DNA from: Phytoseiulus persimilis
Taxonomy: Eukaryota > Arthropoda > Arachnida > Mesostigmata > Phytoseiidae
Direction of reading: 5' to 3'
Length of the DNA: 64,000 nucleotides
Assembly: GCA_037576195.1 (NCBI GenBank)
Contig: CM075101.1
Location: forward strand, 41,354,001-41,418,000
Each line of letters opens with the position of its first letter. Within the stretch, counting starts at the first letter, position 1. The translations under genes were made by a program, and so were the position numbers. Below are positions 26,800 through 36,678 of this stretch, piece after piece. The notes beneath the pieces were generated by a model that saw only the letters and a list, made by a program, of their open reading frames with translations, did no database searches and was not told the DNA's origin.

Positions 26800-28306
26800 G
26801 TCGTCGTGCTACGATCAAGCAAGACGAAGTGGAAGAAGAGCTTGTCGTTGCCTAGTCGCCCAGCATCACATTGAGCTGTATTAACGCACGTCGTTTTTTC
26901 TCGTTTCTGTTTTGCAGTGTCGCGCGGAGCGTGTATTGTATTTTGCTGCCGCCATATGTTTAGCATGTATCCCCGCCATTGAGTTCTGTTGAGTTTTTAC
27001 CCTGATCAGCCGCTCTGCTACCGTGCGTGCACCGTGAATCGCAAGTATATCCACCTAAACTAGGTTGTATATTGCTTCCCGACTGGACATAGGTACGAAA
27101 TCCTTAATCGTAGGAGAACTCCAGTTGGAAGTCTTTGATCCCCCGAGGCCGCCCTTGCCTTCGAGTATTCACTTCTCGATGGTCTGTTCAGACCTTGGAA
27201 CATTTCTTGAGAACGCAAACTCCAACTCTCTGCGAACGATTCGAACATGACAATCTTGCGACAACGCCAGTTTCGACGGTCACAACACTTTGAAATGTCT
27301 TGGTAGTTCGTATATTGGCGGGGACGTCGGATCCGCGTAAGCGGTGCAGTGTAACTCGTGATTCTCCCCCGGACCAACTCTCAGATTCTTCTGGGATCGC
27401 CGTTGGCATGGCTGCCGTTCGGCTGTTCGGTCGCTTCAAGAAGAAGCCGTTCTCGCTCGCTCTTTTCGGCCGGCCGGTTCTAGGGGTGTTGCCTGCCTGC
27501 CTCTGCCTGTGTCATGGCCACCGCTGCCGCCTGTTGCTCGGCTGGTTGGCTCGCTGCTGGAGAAGCAGCAGCAAATACAAGTGAGCTTGGGGCACCGAAA
27601 GGTGGATGAACCCTGGGGTGGACCACGTTTCCGTCGCAGCGTTGCCCGCCGCTGTGGAAACGCCTCTGCACGTTATACAGGCAGGATAGCCGCGGCAACG
27701 GCAGCATCCGGCTCGAGAAATCTCACCGGAATCGTGGCGGAACGTTCTGACACCGAAAGCGGTCAATCGGGCCCGAGCCTAACGTGCCTCTAATTAGTAT
27801 CTTTGACTCTCGCCCTCGGAGGAATACCTCCTGAAACGAAAGAGACCCAAGGCCAAGGTCAAATCTCGGGCGAGCCTTCCCGGGAAACTTTCTCTTTCGT
27901 CCAAAGACGCGACTCCCATTCGCCTCGAACTTCTTCCCTCGTCTCTTCACTTTTTACTGAGATTCTGTTTTACTCAATCGGTGTGTCACCCCACGTGCTG
28001 TCTACGCCACCGAATTTTCCTCTACCGCTGCGAGACCCGCGGATTGAGTCAAAGTTTTCTCCAATGCTATTCGTCGTTGTCTGCTAGTTCTTGGCCGTTG
28101 TCGTTCTCTCTTATTCGTTGTCGTCTATTATATCTTATCCATAACTGGCGCCTCTCACGGGGTTTCAGAGCTGTTTCTACTACGATTATTACTAGCTACA
28201 GAGCCGAGGCAAAAGCCGTTTCAGTCAGTCAGTGAGGAAGCTCTTGAAAACTCGTGCCACTAAGCGTAGTCTCCCTGAACTGAGGAATACGGAATGTAAT
28301 TTACAG

Positions 28307-29061
28307 CCACGCTCAGAAGAGAAAGCCGAGAATTGAAGATCATCAGTCCGAAAACAGCGATCAAACAGGAAATCGTCGACGAGGTCGAAGATGAATTCCT
28401 CACGCGATACAACAGCTTCATCAACAATATGCAGTCCACTGTGCAGGGCAAGGTACGACGCGTTCAAAAACCAGTCTTCGTTCGCAGATTCGTCCAAGAG
28501 CATCATATACAATCCCCCACGATACTCGGGATGTTCTACCAAAAATCGTTGTCATCTTCAGAAGTTCGAAGAGGGATGAGACTAAAGCTATTCCCATTTG
28601 GACTCCTCTTTTGCAGACCGACTTCACCGCCAGCGCGAATCGGAATGCCACGAGTGATAATCAATGTCCGATCTGCAAAAAGTCTTATTCTACCAAGCAC
28701 TCGATGCGGAGGCACATGCTCATGCATAAGCCTTTCAATAGAAGGTGAGGCTCCCCGAGGACTTAGAAGACGTCAAGGTCCTTCGATTGGCATGGCCCTA
28801 ATTCAATTCCCGATAGCCAAAAAACAGAAGGATTCGAGATTCGTTCCCGGATGATGTCTCCTGGAACTGGATACATTGCTCCGTCTCTTTCACAGATTCG
28901 AATGTGTTATCTGCCAGAAGATGTTCAACTGGCCCGGAAATCTCCGCACCCACTTGCAAACGATTCACCAAATGCGACCTGAAGAGTTCGAGTTCAAAAA
29001 CTACAAGTTCCCCGAGCCAGAAGAGATCATTTTGGAGGCCTCCGCCGCCGGAAATCAATAA
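28307..29061 (+). CDS. Zinc-finger cassette B (alternative 3' terminal exons)
   Basis: Three exons join in frame: 28307-28452, 28617-28744 and 28896-29061 (TAA). The first follows ATTTACAG, begins in phase 1 (CC, giving Ala if the upstream base is G) and encodes a charged segment containing KQEIVDEVEDE. The second carries finger 1, CPICKKSYSTKHSMRRHMLM plus His. The third carries finger 2, CVICQKMFNWPGN...HLQTIH, and an acidic tail ending AAGNQ. The donors are GTACGA and GTGAGG, and the second intron splits an Arg codon. Of the four cassettes this is the only one with a separate exon before its fingers and an intron between them. It probably supplies an alternative DNA-binding end to the same upstream gene as cassettes A, C and D. 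The exact start of its first exon is the least certain point, because a second acceptor-like CAG lies at 28314-28316. Confidence 0.75.
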
Positions 29062-30689
29062 GTCTAAGCGAAATACTCTTTGTCTGGCCCCCAGAAGATT
29101 ATACTCATAAACACACGGTTGGCAGACTGTTAGTTCAGTTGAACCTGCGTCAGCCTGCACGACGCCTCCATGTCACAACCTCTCGGTTGGCGTTCGGACT
29201 GACGGCCTCGTCGGAGATGCGCAACTCCCCTCAGAAAGTAACAGTGCGACCGCTTCGCGGATAGACGTCGCCACCTAGGCCGGAGTTGAACAATGGTCAC
29301 ATAGTACACACAATTTTCCATGGGTCATCTAATGCCGGAGTGGAGCTCCGTTTGTTTAGCAGATCGCCCTCTTAACTGATCCGGTTGATGAAATCCTGAA
29401 TCGGATTGTTGATAGGCCGTCCGACGATCGGATCGATGGGTTCATCGACTGATGCGCATCGAGCTTTTGAAATCCATGATCCAAGTGAGCACGGACGCTT
29501 TTCTTATCAGCTTCCATCAGACTCAGTTGTGACCTTGGGGAAGCTGTAACATTGAGCGGGGAAAAAAACACATTTCTAGTCCAATCTGGTTGAGCCGCAG
29601 CTCCTCCTCTTTTGAGAAACGAAGCCGGCGTCTTATCCTAGTCCTTCGCCTAACTGTCGTATATACTCAGTATACGCGAGATTTGTTTTTGTTGTGTTTA
29701 CCTTTATTTATTTTAGTATTTAATTGAATAGTCACTACGTAGGCGTACCTCAATGACCAGTCGAAGGTGGTTACCGATGATTTTCCATCTACTAACCTTT
29801 CCATTGAAAACTAAGCATCATACAGATGCGACCAGCTCTTCATTATTCATTCAGGAACCCCCAATTCACGTGATCAGCTAGCCATCCTTCGTTTGACGAA
29901 ACACCAAAATGGTTACCAACCTCCTTGCCAAGCACATCGAGCGGTCCTCATGGGATCAACTCCTTTTCTCTCGGTACAGCGATTGGAATAGATTTCTCTG
30001 TGACTGGTCGATCGTTGGCTCCGAACACCGGGGCTACACGAATGATCGTTGAAAGTCAATCGATTGTTTCCTTTTTCCCAGTTTATTCAGCGGACAGTAG
30101 GCAACCTTTCCGAGTTGGACTCGCCCTTCCGTGATATATTATCACGGCCCTTGGGAAATTTATGAGCATTTGCGAAGCCCGCAGTCACATGCCGCCCTGT
30201 GGAGCTGTTGTCAAACTTACTGATCATTTCCCATTCGTTCCCTCGGGAAAAGGTTTTTATGTTCTTGCGCAGCGTCTCAAAAGTGTGAGCACACTCCCGT
30301 AGCAGATGTCTGACCAGGTTGCTGTTTGTACGATGATACAACAATGGTGACGCCGGTCCGGATGATTATGCTTAGCCGGCGAATACAAAGACGATGATGA
30401 TGATTATGATCATATAATTATCTATTCATGGAATCAATATTCTAGATAACTATTATCATAGTTTTGTAAATATCAACATGCGAACGTGAGATGGAAGCCC
30501 GGGGAAATCGGAGTCGAGTGTTTGAACGATCCCGATGGCCGCTGCCGAATGAAATGATTGACAAGACGAACCATATAAATAACAAACAAACGAACTGAAG
30601 TTTGCCGGTTAGTCCTCGTAGAGAAAGTATTTTGAGGCAAGCCGACAAGTAGAACGAAACGGCTTCGATTTCGTTTGTTTTGCTTACCT

Positions 30690-31060
30690 CTCAATTGATC
30701 GAATAATCAATTGAACGGATCATCATCTCATTCACCCTCTCGGTTTCATATGTTGCGTCGCAGTCGTGAAGTCAACCTTTCCTACTTATTCATTGAGTGA
30801 TCAGACTATCGGTCCAGGCTGCGATCGTCACCTCCAAGAGAGGATTTGCCGAAGGAGGCTCCTTCATAAGTAGTTCCTCGGAGCTCCTGATAGGACTTAT
30901 GACTGATTGAGTGAATGAATCATGATCAACCAATCAATCAATCGCTCAAGTTCTGGCCAGCCAGAATTTGGATCGAGTTGCCCAGGAATCGCGCAGTCTT
31001 TTGATGTCTCGAAGAGTCCGAATAATTATTGATTGATCGATCATGCGAGTCACCCATTTC
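30690..31060. repeat. Degenerate AATC/GATC-type tract
   Basis: A cryptically simple stretch with many scattered AATCAATC, GATTGATC and GATCAACC motifs on both strands, without a fixed period. Similar tracts follow the other cassettes and the five-finger gene. Confidence 0.5.
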
Positions 31061-31809
31061 GTTGATCGGGATGCGATCAAGGGTGGGGTTTTATTTTGCG
31101 AGAGTTTGTTGTTGACGTTATCGGTTTTCTTCCTTTGGTTCAAGTTTCTTTTTAAGATCTGTTGACCACTCATTAAGTTCCTCCGACACAACTTTGTACC
31201 GATAACAAGAGAACCGCCAAGAACATTAATGAGTTCAACGAAAGATATTATCAATCGTCGTGATTATTTCAGTAGGAGTGCTTTGTTTTGCCGTCACCGC
31301 AGCTTTCTGGCCTTGATTTGGAGTTTTGTTCGGTGAAGTTCGGAAGCAAAGATCGATATTCTCTGTGATTTTGAGTATCTCACCCGACCCCACGATTTCA
31401 ATCATCCCGTTTGGTCTTCAGTTGTTCTATCCTCAATTCGATGCCGTTCTCGCTTTTTCCCGCCTTGGGATTGTTACCCTGGGTTTATGCTGTTATTCAT
31501 TTCAAGGAGGGCGAAAATATGGTTTCCGACGAACTGAAGATTGTGAAAAAGAACGCCGTGTTTGAATTCCAACTTTCCCAACTTCTACAGTTCTTCAGGG
31601 TCGAATATTCCGACGTAATGATGATATGTATTCCACTGCTCTAATCGGGAACGATTTTCTCAAAAGCTCACATTTTCGGAGATCCACTTCTCTCGTGAGA
31701 GTCACAAAGACAGCAGATTTTGGACACCGCGTTCTTAGATGAAGCAATGTATATGATCGAAGTACTTATGAACAGTGACAAACGAGAACTAAGTAGTTAT
31801 GTCCCATTG

Positions 31810-31815
31810 AATAAA
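31810..31815 (+). terminator. Possible poly(A) signal
   Basis: AATAAA about 2.7 kb after the stop of cassette B and 1 kb before cassette C. It is plausible as the end of cassette B transcripts, but only by position. Confidence 0.25.
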
Positions 31816-32811
31816 ACGAGGATTTTATGATCTACCGACGATTGTTTTTTCCTTCTGGCCTCAACCCATTCCGACTTTGTGCACCTTGTTTGAGGACAAG
31901 GTTCGGTCGACGGGTGGTTCGGCGGTCTTGCTTGATATGCAATTGGTGCAGATTCTAACCAGTGTTTCTCCTTTCAGAGCTCGTTCGGATACTCTGCGCC
32001 GTCTGCAACCATCGGACCCATTTTGCTTTCGATTTCTTCTCTGATCGTCATCGTGTCGTCACAAACTTCCGTTCTTCTCGGTTCCCCTCCCTTGTCTTAT
32101 GTTCCGTTGTCAGGTTTATGTGCGCTGGCCGAGGTGTTGTCCTTCGTGTCGGTGGGAAAACTTGTGTCTCGTCTTCTGAAAACTGCCGACTTGGAACTGG
32201 TACTCTGGTCCAAAACTAGTTTCCGTCCATCCGAATTCTAACGAATGGTGGCGCCTCTTCTAGCTCTTTCGGAGGTTTCTCTCTCAGGTCTTGAAAAACG
32301 AGTCGAAGTCAGCAATGGCTCCGTTCTCGAAGAGAAAACAGAAAATTTCCTTCTGAATTTGATCAACTCGAGATTCGATGCTGGTTGGTTTCGTGAGTTT
32401 TTCCTCAGATTTTCGTTTGTTTCGTCGTGGATATCAGTCGTCGTTGATATCAGTTCCGTTTCGTTCAGTTCGTCGTCCGATGTGTTTGTCAGCCGAGCTT
32501 CGGGGTATCGTTGACTTTGCTTGGCCGGTTCGAGGATCCATTCAGGAACGAATCGATTGCACGCCGCACCGATTGATTTGTCTAAGACAGTACGTCCCAT
32601 GGGAATTCTGTGTTCCGTTGATCATTTGAGTGAATCTCTGAGCAGTCACAGACGTATTCGCTCGACTGATGAAGCCCATCATTGAAAGAGGGATGCGAAC
32701 TATCGAATCGGCGTTGCGAACGATCCGTTCTCAGATTGGGGAACCGTCCAAGTTGAAGCGAACTCGAGGGAAAAAGAAATCTTAACTTCAGGTCCTGGCT
32801 TTCCTTTCTAG

Positions 32812-33017
32812 GGTCCGAAGACCGCAAGCGTTACTCTTGCCCAGAATGTGGGCGACTGTTTACCGCGAAGAACAACATGAAAAGACACCAACAGGTCCAT
32901 CAAGCGATCAGGGTGAAGCACACGTGCCCACTCTGTGAGAAACGTTTTTCATGGGAACAAGACCTGAAGGTTCACATTAGGATGCGACATCCTGATCAGC
33001 TGAACAACTACGCGTAA
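32812..33017 (+). CDS. Zinc-finger cassette C (alternative 3' terminal exon)
   Basis: A single terminal exon of 67 codons plus TAA. It starts after CCTTTCTAG with GG, giving Gly if the upstream base is G, in the same phase as the other cassettes. The short linker SEDRKRYS leads into finger 1 (CPECGRLFTAKNNMKRHQQV plus His) and finger 2 (CPLCEKRFSWEQDLKVHIRM plus Arg-His), and the protein ends LNNYA. Both fingers have all four metal ligands, with H-x3-H in the first and H-x4-H in the second. It is the most compact of the four cassettes, with almost nothing but the finger pair. A strong donor (TCC|GTGAGT) sits seven bases after the stop, and a good acceptor follows 200 bases later, suggesting an intron in the 3' UTR. 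Confidence 0.82.
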
Positions 33018-33023
33018 ATCTCC

Positions 33024-33228
33024 GTGAGTGGCGCACGGCGCGGCCTGGCCGGCTCCTTGGGTCCCGTCCCGCAATGTCTTCAGTGCCTGTTGTGTCTGTG
33101 CGCTTCGGAGTAGTTGTTCCGGCTTCTCGGTCATCCTCTCTCTCCGCGACGGAATGGGGGAGACTCGTAATCGTTTCAGAACTCATCAATCCAATGACAG
33201 GAATCTCTGTTTTTTTCTTTCGTTCCAG
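33024..33228 (+). other. Possible intron in the 3' UTR of cassette C
   Basis: The donor TCC|GTGAGT lies seven bases after the cassette C stop. The acceptor TTTTTTTCTTTCGTTCCAG is strong and the distance of about 205 bases is typical of introns here. The acceptor could instead start another short phase-1 terminal exon of about 20 codons (STDSHGPVAKL and onward to TAG). The sequence cannot separate the two options. Confidence 0.3.
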
Positions 33229-34719
33229 GCTCAACGGACTCCCATGGACCAGTCGCTAAATTGTCGCCGCCGCTGCCGCTGCCAAAGCAGTAGCAGCAGC
33301 AACCGTCGTCGTTGTTGATAGAGTCACCGCGCCACCTGTCGTGTCTTTATTATACGCTTTGCTCCCTCATACTAGCACCTATGTTCTTCTTCCTTGCACG
33401 AAGAATTGCAGTGACGTTTGCACACTTCTAAAAGAAGCCTCACAGAAAGTTTCTTTTGTTGAAACAACATACGCACTGGTTTGGTAAAACGGAAGGAGCG
33501 CGTGACGCCGCTGCACTTATAATCCCTGGAATAACTACCCTAAATCATTGTAAGAGTAACGCAGGTGGAGGGCGCGGGTGTATGCGAAGTAGCGAGCGAG
33601 TGTGACTGCGTGCGTGCGTGCTCTTCGGAGCACTTCTCACTCCAGGAGTCTATTGAAACATCTAAGCAATCGTTAAGTCAATTAGTCACCATGCTTGATT
33701 CGTTAATTCGCCGTTCGAACAGTCTGTTTTTCGATTTCCCGATCGATCGCTCAGTAGCTCGAATCGTCAATTATTACGCCGACGGGTGAGACCCCTATCG
33801 GTTATCCGTCGACAGTTCTGTTGTTCGGGCAGATACACTTGACTGGTCTCCCGGCAACGACAGCGGCCCCTTCAACGACGAGCTTCACCCAATTTTGTGG
33901 AACTTGAATGTTTTTGAACCTTTCCATGTCATCGCAATCGGCATCGCGATTGGATTCACGGAATCTTCAGCCCTGCCGATTCGAATGACTCTGAGGAACG
34001 GTTCTCTGCCCCGGAGCAGAGTGTGATCCACAGCGGCTACTTCTTGCTCAGCTGAGGCTGTGTAGAAAGAGCGTGGAAGCTAGAATACAGAGATGCGGTT
34101 GAACGCGCTCGTGGTAGGCTGTGGCGCTCAATTGAAAGCAAAATGAACCAAAGAACCCTTGTACATTCCCCAAGAATCAGAGCCCTGTTGTTGGAAGATG
34201 GAAATTCTGAAGCTACGCCAAAAAGTTCAGAAGCGTCGAGAACAAACTACTTAATCATCACGATGAGACAATAGAATATGAGGAGTCGCTTTACCTGTGT
34301 TTCGGGTACGGTAAGATCGCGACATATATACATACCGATACATACATTTTGATAGAAGAACGAACTCGGAACGAACGACAAGGAGTCATGTGAGCCGGCT
34401 TACCTCTACACGGAAAGACACAAACATTCACACAGAAGAAACACGCTCACCCAGCCGGGCGAGAGGAATTCACAAGCTAATATATATTATACTTTTACAT
34501 AATATACTTCTTGTACAATGCGAAGCCATGAGAGATATTCAGTCAAAAAACCCGGTATCTTCTGAAAGAAAACTGCAATAGAAGTCGTCCAGAACACAGG
34601 CCCTACATATCGACACAGCGAACTGAAACAATAGCCAGACTCACTGACAGCCAACGAAATTATGAGCCATACCGGTCCGATCTCTTAGAAGAGGAATTTC
34701 GCGATTCGTCAACTCATCA

Positions 34720-34910
34720 CCCTCCGTTAATTGCGCAGTAGACCAATTAATCGATCATTGGACCACTCGGTCGCTCGGCGGAATTCTCTCTCGCTCGATT
34801 GAGTTGTCAATCGGCGAGGTAGTCGTTTAGTAGTCAAACTCGTCCGCGGCACTTTCAATCAACCAATCGAAACGCCGATCAAATCGAGAAACAATCAATT
34901 TATCATGCTC
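34720..34910. repeat. Degenerate AATC/GATC-type tract
   Basis: Scattered AATCGATC, TCAATCAACC and AATCAAT motifs without fixed period, like the tracts at 30.7-31.1 and 44.5-45.1 kb. Confidence 0.45.
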
Positions 34911-35212
34911 CCTGGCCGTCGGTTAATGGTGAGACCTGGCAACGGAGGTCGCCAAGTAAAAGTATAGTTCGCGTTGATCTTTATTGTGAGATCGGTACCA
35001 GGTTCGCGACGCTTTACAGCACAGATTCTGTATACACACCGATACATTTCCGGTAACGCATACAAAAGCCACTATACCTATTCCAGTATTACTTACAACC
35101 TGACCACTAAATCAGCTCCGACACAACAACGACACTATGGAGAATCGTTGCTGCTATAACTTTTCTCGACTCTATTACCTCGAAACAGCAGATATGATTG
35201 AAATGCGTTAAT

Positions 35213-35218
35213 AATAAA
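35213..35218 (+). terminator. Possible poly(A) signal
   Basis: AATAAA about 2.2 kb after the cassette C stop and 160 bases before cassette D opens. It fits the pattern of an AATAAA between successive cassettes. Confidence 0.25.
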
Positions 35219-35380
35219 ACAGTTTTCTTCACCACATCTGGCGTCATGCACTCTGACCTACTCTTGCTTGGGCGTTTGTGGATTTTCCAAATAAACTCCG
35301 TTTTTTTCTTCACAGAGGAGGAACGGAATCAACCGCTGCTTCAGGATCTCACTCATTAATTATTTGTGCGACTCTTGCAG

Positions 35381-36101
35381 GTGACGTAGTTCCGACAGGG
35401 CCGCTAACACCAGCTACCCCTCAAGGACTGCAGATGTTGGCTGTCAGCAAGCAGATGGGAGATACGCCGACATCCTGGCCTTGCGCTTACTGCACTGTCG
35501 TTGTGGGTTCTAGGAGTGCCTTGAATCGCCACATTGCCAATATTCACTCGCCCTTCAGAACCACTTTCACTTGTCATCTCTGCAACGCTGCTGTGAGCCG
35601 AAAAGATCACCTGTGGAGGCACATCAGAAGGCAAGTTTCGAGAAGCGATCTCTGGCAGAGCTCCTGGAGAGGGCGCAACTCGGCCGACGTAACCCTCTGA
35701 ACGTCCTCAGCGGCTTGATTCTCTCATTTTCTTGTAACTCCCCTATGCCCCACCGACATCCATGTTACTTTCCGTTCCTCGATGTTCTGTGAGATCTCGG
35801 TTTCTCGCAGGTTCTCTGTTGAGAGAACATTCTTTTTTACTTGGTTTTGTTTGGTTACCCGTTCATTTTTCATTCGGTGTCCCGCAGGAAGCACCCGGAA
35901 GCTCTTCCTGCCGATATGCCCGCCAACTCCCGAATGCCGGCCGATGTCGATCTGATGCGCGTCGGCATCGTGTCACCCCCGCCTGGAGATTCAGGGGCGA
36001 ACTCTCCGCCCCGTGCGATAATCAGCGCTCTGCGAGGTCCCATTGACAGCCTGCCCCCATCAATTGTGGTGACACCGTCCCCGCCAAGCACAGTGCCTTG
36101 A
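35381..36101 (+). CDS. Zinc-finger cassette D with GC-AG intron
   Basis: Exons 35381-35630 and 35888-36101 (TGA). Exon 1 opens after CTCTTGCAG with GT in the shared phase 1. It encodes a Pro/Thr-rich lead, then finger 1 (CAYCTVVVGSRSALNRHIAN plus Ile-His) and most of finger 2 (CHLCNAAVSRKDHLWRHIRR). Completing finger 2 (H-x4-H) needs the Lys-His that opens exon 2. This is reached in frame only if the donor is AG|GCAAGT, a GC donor that otherwise matches the consensus perfectly. The acceptor is GTCCCGCAG. The tail is long and Pro/Ser-rich, ending PPSTVP. Without splicing, translation would continue for 23 codons after the second Arg of the HIRR segment and stop at TGA, leaving finger 2 without its last His. 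Confidence 0.78.
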
Positions 36102-36647
36102 GTTTGGTCCGATGTAGTCCGAGAAAAAATAGCTAGCCGAATTTAAACGAAGCAGCAGCAGTCATCGCTGCATCGAACGTGCTTCTCAACGAATTGTTCG
36201 CTCGATGCTGCTTACAGTGCCCGTCCATCCATCTGTACGTCCGCGCAAACGATGGGGTCGCCTTCTACCACCCGTTGTAATTGCTCTGTGCCTTTACGCA
36301 GCCTAGAAACGTGACTTACTGACCGCTAGTTTCTTTCGATGAGAGATGGATTCGAAGAGAGGCGGGGGCTGCGTTGATGGTTACGAGGCTTGCACTGGCA
36401 GGAGAACAAGGAGTTCTGACGAGGGGATTCCACAGAAGAGGGGGGAGTCTCGAGGAGCAGCAACTTCGGAAGTCGATCCCCCTCCGCCTCAGTCTTGTTC
36501 GGTTTCGTCTCGACGAGCGGCCACGTGCTTCCCGGTAAACCCGCCTCTGCTTCCCATCCGTTGTACATGATTTCAACGAGTGCAATATCTACCCAATACT
36601 CGAGGTTTCTGCTCGAGAGCTGGAAAATGGAAGCAAAAACATAAGCT

Positions 36648-36678
36648 TACATAATATATATACATATATATATATACC
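36648..36678. repeat. TA-rich dinucleotide run
   Basis: An imperfect (TA)n run with ATAC interruptions. Confidence 0.7.

Larger units (their letters stand above)
23859..28306. other. Between cassettes A and B
   Basis: This should include the 3' UTR of cassette A. The first canonical AATAAA I noticed is 2.5 kb downstream. An AT-rich region at 25-26.4 kb is followed by a GC-richer patch at 27.0-27.8 kb whose open frames carry no recognisable domain. A possible finger-less exon at 26600 is listed separately. No other gene is supported. Confidence 0.45.
29062..32811. other. Between cassettes B and C
   Basis: This interval presumably holds the 3' UTR of cassette B and intron sequence. Degenerate ATCA/ATCG-type tracts occur near 29370-29460 and 30690-31060. 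A frame opened by TTTCAG at 31978 begins CAVCNHRTHF and superficially resembles a finger but lacks the paired His residues. No gene is supported. Confidence 0.45.
33018..35380. other. Between cassettes C and D
   Basis: This interval has a possible 3' UTR intron just after cassette C, then AT-rich sequence with degenerate ATCA/ATCG-type tracts at about 33650-33790 and 34720-34910. No protein family is recognised on either strand. Confidence 0.45.

Noticed and set aside
31978..32219. A fifth zinc-finger cassette (CAVCNHRTHF and onward)
   Set aside because: The acceptor and phase fit, but the paired His ligands and the second finger are missing. The hydrophobic competing frame is equally long. 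At most a decayed copy.
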